From: Tenodera sinensis
Taxonomy: Eukaryota; Arthropoda; Insecta; Mantodea; Mantidae
DNA length: 64,000 nucleotides
Assembly (NCBI GenBank): GCA_030765045.1
Contig: CM060971.1
Coordinates: 119,885,330 to 119,949,329, forward strand
Reading direction: 5' to 3'
A program made the translations under genes and the position numbers. Positions 35,453 to 48,411 of this stretch are shown here, in pieces; position 1 is the first letter of the stretch; the number at the start of each line of letters is the position of its first letter. The notes below the pieces were generated by a model. That model was not told the DNA's origin. It made no database searches and saw only the letters and a program-made list of their open reading frames with translations.

Positions 35453-35472
35453 GTAAATAAAGAAATAGGTGT

Positions 35473-35650
35473 GCTATTATTATTTATGCCAACTTTCTGT
35501 TGGTGTTTTTTAAACACACAATCCATGTGTGGGCAATGTTTGAGACGTAGAATGGGATCTGAAAAATTCAATACCAAAGTGGAGGATTTCTGGTTCAAAT
35601 CCCAGCTGTGGCATTGAATTTTTCAGTTCGCATTCTACCTCTGAAAGGAG
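35473..35650. repeat. S1 SINE pieces in inverted order
   Basis: A minus-oriented S1 tail (GGTGTTTTTTAAACACAC and TGTGTGGGCAATGTTTGAG) is followed by a plus-oriented box B piece (GGTTCAAATCCCAGCTGTGG). It begins about 20 bp after the donor at 35453. Confidence 0.65.
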
Positions 35651-35974
35651 TGTTGTTATTACAGAATTATGATAAAAGCATGTTTACAGGGATTGGGAAT
35701 AGCAAGAGAATTGAAGTTTAACAGCACCTGTTATATTAAAGTTGTTTACTCACCATTTGGATCATATTATGCTTCATCAGAAAATAACTTCTAAAACAGG
35801 AGTTTCAAGTTCCCAATATACATTATTTACAATGATTTATATATTCGTTCACTGAATGAAACATATGTTGTAGTACAGAGGCTTTGACTTCTCCATTAAA
35901 TTGTTTTATGTTATTTCATCAATATTTGCTGGTAGTGTGTTGTATAATTTAATAACAAAAAAGTCATGGCATAA

Positions 35975-36160
35975 CAGCCCATCTGGGCCAAGTCCTATTG
36001 CTTGATCACTACATCCAGAGATGTGATTGGTGGGTTGCAGTTCTAGAGGGGGAATGTGGTCACTACCCCGGTCCCTCCTGGCCAGGGGCTGCTTTGGTCT
36101 GCACCCTGGACCAGGTCTCCCAGCGGGAGAAAATTCCCAAGCAGCAGCATTACCACCACA
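35975..36160. repeat. GC-rich dispersed repeat, copy 1
   Basis: It shares GTGGGTTGCAGTTCTAGAGG-like, CTGGCCAGGGGC and CAGGTCTCCCAGC blocks with the sequence at 37245-37545. It may be a SINE; the function is unknown. Confidence 0.5.
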
Positions 36161-36199
36161 CTAAGGAGACGATCTCTGTAATTTATGTAATATTATATA

Positions 36200-37116
36200 C
36201 TCTGTTCATCAAGAGATTAGAGGAGATATAAACAAAGCACCGGTTTGTATCACTCCGCGGCCACGTGCATTCACAATGACGCAACACAGTTACCTACCGC
36301 TATGCGTAGGTATAATATGCATTTTACACTACTAAAAGGATATATTTACTTGATTCAAATAACATGTAGCACATGGAAATTAACTGCTACTTACGTCATC
36401 TCTGTCCACAATAACACTTTTTCATTTCCTGCTCACAATCTCGAAGCCAATCTCCAGAAGCAGCTTGTGGAGGGAGGTTAGTTTTAAATCTGGAAGATCG
36501 GGTTCAGAGTTAACTGCCAACAGCACTTTGTTTAAGGTGGGGATTCATTGACAGACGAACTTTTCGACGGATTGCAGATCTCACACTCACAAATTCGTTG
36601 CAAACTACATCCACCATTTATCTGGCACGTGGAAGCTTTTGGCTGGGATCTTCACCAACTGATGATTTCTCTTTGAGTGTGCTGTAAATACTTGCAACTG
36701 ACACACCGGTGAACTCGAATGTTAATTTTATCACGTCTTCGATAGCAAGTTCGGGATATTTCTCGCAGAACTTGTTAAACACGTTCAATATTATTGTCTT
36801 TTCACCACTTCGCAACGCTTTGCCGCGCTTACGTTTTACAGCACTCACTTGTTCCGCCATGTTACTGTCATACTGAATAATGCGCGCGCAGAATGAATTA
36901 GGCTGGTTACAGATTCACGTAAGTGCGTATTCTTACACTTTAGCTATGCTTAGTACACTTAGTTCATGCTTTAGCAAACATTAAGTGACATTTTAGACCT
37001 TAGTAACAGTATTTCTTCAAGGGACTATTTACATGGCGAAAGCGTCAAGAGGGCGCGCTGTGGTCAAAACGCACGTGGCTTTGTTTACATCTCCTCTAAT
37101 CTCTAGATGAACAGAG
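36200..37116 (-). mobile_element. Tc1/mariner-like element with transposase N-terminus only
   Basis: TATA lies on both sides; the 38-bp inverted ends begin CTCTGTTCATCWAGAGATTA and differ at two positions. The minus-strand frame 36618-36860 (80 codons) reads RSGEKTIILNVFNKFCEKYP, then LTFEFTGVSVASIYSTLKE: the helix-turn-helix DNA-binding start of a transposase. It stops without the DDE domain, so the element can only move in trans. It is related to the copy at 5616-6319. Confidence 0.8.
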
Positions 37117-37244
37117 TATACCTATATTTATAAAATTATTTTTCAGAATATTTGTTGATGTTTAGACAAAAAAATTTGGCTTTCTTGTGATAGCTTTGAA
37201 TTTGTTACCATGCACTTGGAATATTAAACACACTAGAAAGTAAA

Positions 37245-37545
37245 CCCCTAGCGCTACAGCCCAGGAAGGGCCTGGGCTTGCTGTCCTCCACCTCTGCCCC
37301 ACTACAAGCGTCAGTGGTGGGGTGCAGTACTGGAGGGTGGGATGTGGTCAGTGCCCTGAGTCCTGGCCAGTTATGCAGCCTTTGCCACCTGGGGCCGCTA
37401 CTTCTCCGTCAAATAGCTCCTCAATTGTACCCTCCAGGATCTAACGAGGCTGGGTGCATCTTCTGCCAGACCTCCCAGCAGGGGGGAAATTGCCCATGCT
37501 GGTACCGGGAATCAAACCCAGGTCCTCTGTACCAGAGGCAAGCAA
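37245..37545. repeat. GC-rich dispersed repeat, copy 2, with tRNA-like B box
   Basis: The minus strand holds GGTTTGATTCCCGGTACCAG, a B-box-like stretch, next to GC-rich blocks shared with 35975-36160. It may be a tRNA-derived SINE of a second family. Confidence 0.5.
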
Positions 37546-38075
37546 TACAAAATTTTAGTGAACTTTGTCTATGGTTAAGATATTTAACTTTTTATTCATA
37601 GTTAATCATTTTTTGAAATGGTAATATAAAATTCTGCTTGGACCATATAGTTTATCATATTACTCCCAAATTTTTAATTTGAGCTTATGCAAAGAAATTG
37701 TTGTGTATGCATCTCTTGATTTTAAGTAATTAAAGGGAAGAAAAGGTAATTAGTGCACAGTAGTTTCTAAGTGCCTAATTGCTGAAGTTTTCTTTACAAT
37801 TTAAAGCTAATAACTTAAACTGTGGTCCAAGGAGCATTTTGATGAGTGAAAAATGTTGAAAAAAAGGAAATGGAGTTTGAAATTAAATGTAATGCAATTT
37901 GATTGATACAGGTTATTGCCTGTGTGGGTCAGCAGAACGTTGAAGGTAAACGAATTCCTTTTGGCTTCCGCAAACGTACATTGCCACATTTTATCAAGGA
38001 TGACTACGGTCCTGAGTCAAGAGGCTTTGTGGAGAACTCGTACCTGGCCGGTCTGACTCCATCAGAGTTCTTCTT

Positions 38076-39775
<1,700 letters not shown>

Positions 39776-40004
39776 TAGAGACCATCTTGTTAATGTTCTG
39801 GGGTGAAATGTCGGATTGTATATTTAAAAAGCAGAAAAGGGCAATAAGGACAATCGAGGGCAAGAAAGCTAACTCATCCTGTACACAGTCGTTTAAATTG
39901 TTAAAAATGTTACCTTTTCTTTGCATATACATTTTAGAAAGAAGATATTACTACATTGCAGATAAACAAAGATAAACATAATTTGCAGAAAGTGTTTGAG
40001 TGAA

Positions 40005-40885
40005 CCTATACCCACTTTGGACATGTTTGACTACAGCCCATGTAGTCCTGTTTACTTGTGATGACTTGTGCATAACTGGTAAACTGTAGGAGTTTGACCA
40101 AATCTTAACTATACAAACAGTGTAGATCTTGTTAAAACACGCAAGTTGTGTACAAATGCACTTTTTGTGGAGTGAACCATTTTGGTGATATTCTGTGTTA
40201 TTTGTATGACTTTTGCAATATATATTTAATCAAACAAAGGTTATCAGCCGATATCTATTGGTGACCACAGGGCTCCTGAATTACAATACAAATTAAGAGT
40301 AACAAACTTAATTATAAGAAAAGAACAGGTAGCAAAGAATGTAGTTAAGTTCAAACTAACAAAACATCAAATGATTAAAAGGATGGTTACCTATCAAGAA
40401 ACATATATAATTATTTTTTCTATATACAGTGATACGTACTTATTTTTTTTAAACAAAATGTAAGTGGTGGTGTAGGATTTTTAAGGAATCTTTTATATCA
40501 ATTACAGTATCATATAACCATTTTTTAGGAATTTTCAGCCTTTTCAGATGTGAAGCTGTTAGGTTTGGTATGCCTCCCCTACTCCCAAAAAGTAGTCCAA
40601 TGACAGACCAATTTAACTGAAATGGAAGCTTGTTATGCAATTTATCTCTTGACTGTATAAAGAGAACAGAATTTCAAAGTCTTCATATAGCAACCAGCTT
40701 TAAAAGACTTGACTATCACTTAAACCCTGCTGTATTTCCATATTCCCCTTGTACCTATAAGAAAATTGGCAATAAGATAATTTGTGCAAATGTTTATCTC
40801 AACTAACACGGAGATATAGGAATAAGAGTTTGTAAGAATGGTTAGTGCAAGTGATGTGATTGCAACATATCAGATTGTCGAAACA
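40005..40885. repeat. Unclassified dispersed repeat U, copy 1
   Basis: Two blocks, about 40020-40200 (TTTGACCAAATCTTAACTAT, GAACCATTTTGGTGATATTC) and about 40735-40885 (ATTCCCCTTGTACCTATAAG), recur in the same order at 45757-45955 and 46030-46195. There is no coding signal. Confidence 0.6.
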
Positions 40886-41228
40886 GTGGCCACAACATTC
40901 ACTTGAAAGATAATATAAGTTGGTTTACGGAAACTACATCACTTAAATTTGTATAAAAAAGGAATGTTTTGATAACTCAGTTGCTGGCTGTGGTGTGCTT
41001 GTGATAGAGATTGTTCTGCCATTGTCTCTTCTGGTGTGTTTTCAAGCAGTTTGGAGGTAACTTTATTCATTTGTGCTACAACAGAGAAAACTCCAATTAC
41101 AGTAGCTACATGGAATTTATTTACACAAGCTTGACTAAATGCAAAACAAGAATACATGAAGGAATACAAAGAAACTATTAAAAGGTGAGTTAATTAATAA
41201 CACTGAACAACACTTACAACATATTTTT

Positions 41229-41271
41229 CCGGGACGCGTTTCGAAGGTAACTTTCCTCCATTATCAACCGG
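41229..41271 (-). ncRNA. Hammerhead-like ribozyme, U3-A8 core variant, best copy
   Basis: Minus strand: stem I CCGG, core UUGAUAA, stem II GGAGG with CCUUC, GAAA, self-complementary stem III ACGCGU, C as the cleavage base, then CCGG. Every part of a hammerhead is present except that the C3-G8 pair is U3-A8. Confidence 0.65.
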
Positions 41272-42281
41272 ACAATAACTGGGTTTCCATGGTGCTTGAT
41301 GGTGCAGATGGTGATGCTTCTTCTGGTGTTTCTTCTGGTGGCGGTTCGATGAACTTACTGAAAATGTCTCTGAGGAATGTCGAAATTAAATACTCGGTTT
41401 CTATTTTTTAAAATAAAGATTTGTTCCCATTTTTAGATCTAAAATTAATCAAAAACAAGGTTAGAATAAATTTCGGTATTCACAGAAAACCAACGCAGAC
41501 AGACAACTACATAAAAGCTAATAGTTACAATCCAAGAAGCCACAAACAAGCAATTTTCAATAGTTTAACACATAGATTGGTGAACATCCCTCTTTCAGCA
41601 GAAGAATATAAAACAGAATATTACAAAATAATTGAAATAGCACAAAAAAACAGCTTTCCCAAAGAATTAGTAGATAAAAAGGTAAAACAAGCAGAAAAGA
41701 AAAAATTATTAAAAGAAACTACAACTCTCACAGCAGCAAAAACAAAAATGATATTCAAAAAATTCACATATCATCCATGGGCCTTTGATAAATTTAAAAA
41801 GGTGTTCAAGGAATACAACATTGAGCTAGCAGCAGTAAACCATTACTCCATAAAAAACCTGCTGCTTTCAAACATCAAAGATGCTATTCCACCTAACAAA
41901 AAATCTGGCATATACCAAATTGAATGCAGTGATTGTAATGAAGTATACACAGGAAAAACCAAAAGAAATTTAGAAATTAGATCCAAGGAACACGTTAGAA
42001 ACATTAGGAGTAAACAATTAGAAAAATCAGTGGTTGCATTTCACTTTTGGACAAAAAAATCATGACATAAAGCTAGAACCGAAACTTCTTAAGCACATAA
42101 CCGGAAAACAGGAACTGTCCACATGGGAACAAATCTTTATTTTAAAAAATAGAAACCGAGTATTTAATTTCGACATTCCTCAGAGACATTTTCAGTAAGT
42201 TCATCGAACCGCCACCAGAAGAAACACCAGAAGAAGCATCACCATCTGCACCATCAAGCACCATGGAAACCCAGTTATTGT

Positions 42282-42323
42282 CCAGTTGATAATGGAGGAA
42301 AGTTACCTTGAAACGCGTCCCGG
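42282..42323 (+). ncRNA. Hammerhead-like ribozyme, U3-A8 core variant (3' end of PLE-alpha copy 3)
   Basis: CCAG, UUGAUAA, GGAGG...CCUU, GAAA, ACGCGU, C, CCGG. It is the mirror of 41229-41271 with one mismatch in stem I and one base lost from stem II. Confidence 0.6.
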
Positions 42324-42397
42324 AAAAATATGTTGTAAGTGTTGTTCAGTGTTATTAATTAACTCACCTTTTAAATTAAATTAATTACAACAACACT

Positions 42398-42572
42398 TAA
42401 GAGGTAGAACTGGAACTTAAAAATTCAATGCCACAACTGGGATTTGAACCATAGACCTTCCGCTTGCCGGGCATTGAATTTTTAAGTTCCAGTTCTACCT
42501 CTTAAACTTTGCCCACACACAGCTTGTGTGTTTAAAAACACCAACAGTAAGTTTGTTGGCATAAATAAATAA
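42398..42572. repeat. Palindromic S1 SINE insertion with 12-bp duplication
   Basis: The direct repeat TACAACAACACT at 42386-42397 and 42573-42584 flanks a 175-bp insertion made of two inverted S1 tails (GAGGTAGAACTGGAACTTAA ... complement). Confidence 0.8.
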
Positions 42573-42696
42573 TACAACAACACTGTTTTCAAACTTCTTT
42601 GAAAGGAAGATAATTAAACAAATTTTAATATAATAGAAAGAGAGTACAATAAAGTATTAAGAAACTAAAACTAAAAATGAAACGTATATTAAACTA

Positions 42697-42910
42697 ATTA
42701 AGGAAATTGAAGCTATTAACAGTGAAGCAACAAGATTCTAAAGTAAGAACAACTTAGAAACTAAAAACTTCACTTACCTTAGCAATGTTGCAAGTTCTTG
42801 TTGCAAAACTGATTCAAATTTCGAGTTGACTCCAACTCATTCTCAAAGCTATAGCTTTAGCTTACATTACTAAGATAAGTGAAGTTTTTAGTTTCTAATT
42901 TCTTACTTCA
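42697..42910. mobile_element. Retrozyme-like small element
   Basis: It shares both ends with the insertion at 50263-50446 (GAAGCTATTAACAGTGAAGC at the left; GTGAAGTTTTTAGTTTCTAA at the right, inverted to a left-hand TTAGAAACTAAAAACTTCAC). No protein is encoded. A hammerhead motif lies on the minus strand at 42807-42850. Confidence 0.65.
42807..42850 (-). ncRNA. Hammerhead-like ribozyme, U3-A8 core, with alternative stem III
   Basis: Minus strand: AGCU, core UUGAGAA, stem II GAGUUG/CAACUC with loop GAGU, GAAA, stem III AUU/AAU closed by UG, C, then AGUU. Stem III differs in sequence from the 50369 copy (ACA/UGU) yet still pairs. Confidence 0.6.
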
Positions 42911-43299
42911 GTATATTAGTCTACTATATAAGACTAGAATTGCAAATGTTATAATGATTTTGCAGATAACAATAATCGATACAACTGAAAAACACATGCA
43001 AATAATTCCCATATTTGTTTTTTAAACTGCTTGTAAGGTAAGCTAAAATGCAGCCCTATTTTAGTTGAAAATTTATTGTATTTTACACACAACCTAAGAA
43101 CGGGAGAATTTTTATGGGATGACTAGGACGTTCATGCATGCAAATATGCTGTTAAAAACTTGAAAATATGCCAAGAAATATGCACTATTTAATTAAAACA
43201 ATGTCCCTTTGCAGTAGAAAAGACAAGTTAGTATAAATAACAAAGTTACCTTATTCCTTAAAGGTAGAAGCAGAAGTGGTCCTGCTGCTAGTATTAACT

Positions 43300-44842
43300 G
43301 CTAAATTGCAGTTCATAACCAACACTTTGCACAAATTTTCAACTGTGAAACATCATCTGCAAAACACTTTTGTAACGTGAAAAACTTCTCTCCACGTCAC
43401 AAGATGTTATCGAGGCATATTTAAATGATGTTAACTGCTTCACAGAGAGAGTCAAGTCTCTTGGTGTGACAGATGGTTTCCTTTTGAGGATGTCTCGAAT
43501 ATTGCACATCTGTTTATAACCAGAATGTTTTGAAATTACATAATGCACTTTCTCTTTCACTTTTTGTCCTATGCTACCAGGAACCGAACTTAGATCACAT
43601 ATTGTTTTTTCAAAGACAGTAACTGGATCCTACAGCTTCCAATGCCGTTATGGCTGTTGGTAAGAAAGAAAAATGGGCAGATATGAAACTAAGATCCTTC
43701 TTTAACCCAGTGCCTGGCAGAATATTTTGCACAGTTTCTATTGATGAAGCATATTTCGAGTCCAATGAATTAACAACCTCTTCGGCTATTTCTATGTGCT
43801 CAGCATAATATAAAACTGCATGGACCCATGTTCCCCATCGAGTTAATGCTGGTGTAGGAGGAAGTCGGACATTAGGTGCTGTTGATCTAAACAACTTAAC
43901 TCTTTTGGGAGATTTAACACAAATTCACTTTGTACTGGACACAAATCTATCTACCAGTGGGAAAGAATCGTGTATTGTCTCAGAAATGCGACGAAGAGTT
44001 GTGCCAAACAAGTTATATTAATTAAGTTAGGAAAAATACCTTTCAGAGTTTGTTCTGATTTTACCATATGTCATTGTTAGCTAATGCTGGATTTCTGACA
44101 GTGAAGCCATTAATCCTTTTGCTCTCCAATATTTTTCACTGGATTTTACCATATAAGGACCTGCATCAGTAACAAATAAAAGTAACCGGTCGTATTTGAT
44201 TCAACATGGCCATAGTAATTTCAAACAGTCCATTACAAACTGGGTCACAGTTACGTTGTCAGTGGCCGACAATTCGCACACATTAAGATAAGGTGTAGTC
44301 TTTTGTTCATTATTTAAAGCACCCAGATTATATTAGCAATAGAACGACGCTCAGAATCAGGAGTTTCATCAACACACAACCACAAAAACTGATCCACTAA
44401 TTCATTTTGTATATTTGACAATACGTTATTGTAACAATGTCCTACATAAGCCTTACGCAGTGTACTTTCTTCAGGCACATGTTGTCGAGTGTACTTGGCA
44501 AGAAAGTTTTTAAATGTCAGATTATTAACTTTGAACAAGGGAATATCAGCAGCTGAAAATGCTTGGCACAAGTCATGGGAAAATTCAGTAAGCATACTTC
44601 CTAAACACTCTTACTATCTGTTTTTTAACAGGTTCTTTGTTTGGGAGTTTTCTGATTAAATTCTCCTTATGTTTTGCTGTATTTATGTGTTGAACTATTT
44701 GAAGTCTTTTCAAACTCCCTACATTTTTCTCACACACTCCACAAAACAGTGCCCTATTATCTGTAGATATTAAATCACCCAAAAACTCTTTCTGTAAATT
44801 AATTAATCTAGCACTTGAAGTTGGTTTTATGTTCGGCATTTG
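43300..44842 (-). pseudogene. hAT-superfamily transposase relic (CGGBP1-like)
   Basis: Four frames on the minus strand follow the order of one hAT-like protein: a zinc finger FCGVCEKNVGSLKRLQIVQH (44585-44839); FSAADIPLFKVNNLTFKNFL and WLCVDETPDSERRSIANI with the first catalytic aspartate region (44314-44595); PPTPALTRWGTWVHAVLYY (43610-43894); and the C-terminal dimerisation segment KYASITSCDVERSFSRYKSV (43339-43560). Stops and frameshifts separate them and the middle is partly lost. Such proteins are common in insects and derive from hAT transposons. A LINE-B scrap interrupts it at 44078-44143. Confidence 0.85.
44078..44143 (-). mobile_element. LINE-B 3' scrap inside the hAT relic
   Basis: TTAGCTAATGCTGGATTTCT through CCAATATTTTTCACTGG matches the last 65 bp of LINE-B. 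Confidence 0.75.
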
Positions 44843-45756
44843 AAGAGCTTTTTAACATTTTATACGCTTAATTTAATTTGGTGGGAACCAGTTCACAACA
44901 CTGTTACATTTGAAGACCACGACACAACTAGTGGTGGGCAGGCAAGCGTTGCTATAATCGTGCTGCTCAAAACGTTGACCTGCACTTTATCTTTGTTAAT
45001 ATAAACCTCTCAGATAACGCAGTGATTATTCTCTACACACAAACATATAATGAAAGGAATTAAAGCTGGTGATCCCGTGCCCTAGATTTACAGCAAAAAA
45101 AAAAACAACAAAAAAAAACCTCAAGCTTGATATAGAGGCCTATGAGCAAAATTAAGTGGTTTTCATGCTGCGAACCACAGTCTATGTAGCTAAATTTCCA
45201 TTTCTAATGGTGCTTGTGAAGGAGCTCTTCCAGTCTAGAATATTTTGTCAGATAAAAGAACTAATATTACAGCAGCCAACTTAAAAACCATGCTGGTTGT
45301 TTCAATGAATGTGCTACATATAACATTTGAAATGTAAATTATAACGGCAATATTTGCTATTTTTACTTTCTCTACTGGTAAGTAGGGGAAGTATTGTATT
45401 CCACTCAAAAATTCGATGCCGAGATTTCACCAGAAATATATGTTTTAAGACCCCCTGAATCCAGAAAAAAAGCATTTTTAGAAAAAGGTCTGTGTGTTTG
45501 TGTGTGTCTGTGGACAGTATAACTCAAAAATGAAAAGTGGGTTAAAAACCAAAGTTGGTATTTAAGTTTAATGCCTTTCAAGGATGCGACACGAAGATTT
45601 TGAAGAAAATAGTCCCACCCTAAACTACCCTTTACATGGAAGATTTTTCAAAAATTTTGATTTTCTTGAAAATGGCTCTAACGATTTTGATTAAAATGCC
45701 ATATGTTTGGGGTATTTTTATGACAAATGAAATGTATATCTTGAATTTTCTGGCTA
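44843..45756. other. Intron sequence, unassigned
   Basis: No supported gene. An A-rich tract is at 45092-45118. Confidence 0.4.
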
Positions 45757-46195
45757 TAGCCCTGTAGTCGTATTTACTCTGGATTACTTTTGCATAACTG
45801 GCAAAGCGTTAAAGATAGACCAAATCTTACTGTACAAAAAATGTAGATCTTGCTAAAATACACAATTTATGTCTCAATAAATTTTCTTGTAGGGTGAACC
45901 ATTTCGGAGACATTCCTTGTTATGTGTGTCAGTTTCTTTCGCAAAATTTAACATTGTTCATTTTTTAATATGTTAAGTGTGCAAAGAGAATGGAATCTCA
46001 AAGCTTTAAAACATTTGACTATCGCACAAAGCCTACTGTATTCTAATATTCCCCTTGTACCTACAAGGAAATAAGCAATAAGATAATTTGTACAAATGTT
46101 TATCTCAACTAACATGAAGATATAGGAATAAAAGTTTGTAAGAATGGTTAGTACAAGAGTAGAGAAAGTCATGTGAGTGCAACACATCAGATTTT
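45757..46195. repeat. Unclassified dispersed repeat U, copy 2
   Basis: It matches 40020-40885 in order and orientation, with roughly one change per five to ten bases by eye. Confidence 0.6.
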
Positions 46196-46391
46196 TTTCA
46201 CTGCGTTTATCCCACTTTGAGCCTTCTTTTTATACCAACATGACAATTTTTATTCACCATAAAATTGTGTCCTTATGTATGAGGCAGGCAGTTGACTAGG
46301 CTTGAGTATGTCAGTGAATAGCTGTCGATAATTAACTAAATTGTTCTGGCACATGAGTGAAAGAAAGTGCAAGTTGAAATTGATGTTGCAG

Positions 46392-46602
46392 GTTATATCC
46401 AGCGTAGGTTGATAAAGGCTATGGAGTCTGTGATGGTGCACTATGATGGTACAGTTCGTAACTCTGTCGGCCAGCTCATCCAGTTGCGATATGGCGAGGA
46501 TGGACTGTGTGGAGAGACAGTAGAGTTTCAGAGTTTGCCAACAATCAAACTGTCAAACAAGGCTTTTGAGAAGAAGTTCAAGTTTGACCCTACAAATGAG
46601 AG
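46392..46602 (+). CDS. Polr2A: Polr2A exon, second half of the bridge helix and cleft
   Basis: After completing the glycine codon it reads YIQRRLIKAMESVMVHYDG, then RYGEDGLCGETVEFQSLP and ends FDPTNE. YIQRRL finishes the bridge helix begun in the previous exon, 8.3 kb upstream. Acceptor ATGTTGCAG at 46391, donor AG|GTGAGT at 46603. Confidence 0.97.
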
Positions 46603-47755
46603 GTGAGTTTGTCATATTTCAACTTGGTATTTTATATAATACATTTTAAAGGCACAAATGGCTCTTTCTCTGGTTCTATACCATTAGGATAAAGCAAATG
46701 TTGGACTTAAACATTTTCTCAGTTTCCTTCAGCATTTTTCACTCTTTAAAATGCTCTTTACATTAGTTTATAACCTACTAGTTTGAAATTTTTGGAATGT
46801 TATCCTGAAGTCTGAGATGCTTGGCCCAAGTAATTTAGAAAAGTAGTGACATGAGTAAGGGAAAAGCACAAAATCTGATGTGGACTCCCTGAAGCCCCCA
46901 ATGCATGTCTGCCCTTTACAGTAGTAGGAAGCATTCATTCTTCCATTTTTGGTTTAAGTCTCGTTCACAATTGTCCGTTGTCCAATGGTAATAGTTGGTT
47001 CACAAAAGCCTGCTAACGACAATTGGAATAAATAGTGCATATTGTGCATTGGGATGTCATTTATTTATTTATTTATTTATTTCAACCATAAAACATATAC
47101 ATGTTGTGGTTGTGTCACCAAAAAAACTACTTACAAAATATAGTACTTACATACATAATATTCACAGGCACAATCTATCTACAAACCCTCATCTAAAACT
47201 CAAGCTCAAAATCCTCCAGACTACAAAGGACACCTTGTACCAGATACTGTTTCACCGCTTACATCCTTAGATGTAAGGAAAAATGTTAACCTCCTCTCCA
47301 ATTGAGCCAATTTTTGATAAAGTGAAGATCTAAACCTGAAATTATTGCATATTTCCAGTTGCAAGATAACGGGAAGCTTCAGTGATATTTCTGATTGCGA
47401 GAAATTGTGAGAGATGCACTGTTAATATTATTTCTGGTTTGATTTTCCCAGAGATGCAAATAGCGAGAGCTCTAACAGCTGTTTCGGCCACCTTGAAGTA
47501 TTTCTACCTTGAAGAAAGAAGTCTTTAATATGCACCTAACAGATTTAATATGCCGTGCTCGTTAACGGGAACACAAAAGTTGAATCTTGGCCAAGTCTTG
47601 TTCCTGTTCCCAGATCCCGGGAAGGCTTTAGCATTGGTTGTGAATGCTCCCATTTGAATACATGTATTTCAGGTCTCTCGTTCTGGTTATGGTTCCTGTT
47701 GTCGTTGGTTGTGAACCAACCTTTATTGTAAATGACAAACTTGGAAATATGGTAA
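46603..47755. other. Intron sequence with a TTTA microsatellite
   Basis: A (TTTA)n tract is at 47057-47082. GTTGGTTCACAA at about 46994 recurs inverted near 47715; this may be the terminal repeat of a small DNA transposon but is too short to claim. Confidence 0.4.
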
Positions 47756-47925
47756 TTATTATTTATTTATGCCAACAAACTTACTGTTGGTGTTTTTAAA
47801 CACACAAGCCGTGTGTGGGCAAAGTGGTTAGAGCATCCGCCCGGTAAGCAGAAGGTCTGTGGTTCAAATCCCAGTTGTGGCATTGAATTTTTAAGTTCCA
47901 GTTCTACCTCTTAAACTTTGGAAAT
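47756..47925. repeat. S1 SINE, rearranged
   Basis: An inverted S1 tail (GCCAACAAACTTACTGTTGG) is joined to a plus-strand head piece with TTAGAGCATCCGCCCGGTAA and box B GGTTCAAATCC, then the S1 tail. Confidence 0.75.
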
Positions 47926-48154
47926 ATGGTTTTTCTCAAGGACAGCCTGAACAACAGTTTTTCAAGAAAACAAGCAAAAGTAATTTAATAATCTGTTAAA
48001 CATATCCTCAAAATTTAAATTGGTTTTATTAAAAGGCCAAAAATTAAACTCCATATTGTGTAGGAATAGTTGGTAATTATTTGTGAGGCAAGAGACTAAA
48101 AATATATTTTGTTTGCGAACTGTGTCTGAATTACATTTATGTTGATGCCAACAG

Positions 48155-48405
48155 ATACCTAAGACGTATCTTCAATGAGGATGTGCTGAAGGAACTGATG
48201 GGAAGTGGAGACGTGATATCAGAACTGGAACGAGAGTGGGAGCAACTAGTTAAAGATCGTGAGGCGCTGCGACAGATCTTCCCCAGCGGAGAGAGGCAAG
48301 TTGTACTGCCATGCAATCTACAGCGCATGATTTGGAACGTACAGAAGATCTTCCACATTAACAAGCGTGCACCAACTGACCTCAGTCCTCTTAGGGTCAT
48401 ACATG
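48155..48405 (+). CDS. Polr2A: Polr2A exon, cleft/foot
   Basis: It completes an arginine codon and reads YLRRIFNEDVLKELMGSG, then LPCNLQRMIWNVQKIFHINK and SPLRVIH. Acceptor CCAACAG at 48154, donor G|GTACGT at 48406. The 3' end of an antisense LINE fragment begins within about 10 bases of the donor, so the insertion barely missed the splice site. Confidence 0.96.
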
Positions 48406-48411
48406 GTACGT

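Larger units (their letters stand above)
41178..42375 (+). mobile_element. PLE-alpha copy 3, best preserved of its family
   Basis: An inverted 5' arm (41178-41428) faces the 3' end (42255-42375); both carry AAAAGGTGAGTTAATTAATA or its complement. The frame 41421-42065 (214 codons) encodes FLDLKLIKNKVRINFGIHRK, then the GIY-YIG nuclease GIYQIECSDCNEVYTGKTKR with IRSKEHVRNI and the end of the domain HFWTKK. The RT palm is missing, so the copy is 5'-truncated. A SINE is inserted at its right edge. Confidence 0.88.

Noticed and set aside
41421..42065. Bacterial-type GIY-YIG homing endonuclease or horizontal gene
   Set aside because: The linker sequence, inverted ends and repeated copies identify it as the endonuclease domain of a Penelope-like element.
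46967..47727. Small DNA transposon with GTTGGTTCACAA inverted ends
   Set aside because: Only about 12 bp match, with no clear target duplication; too weak to annotate.
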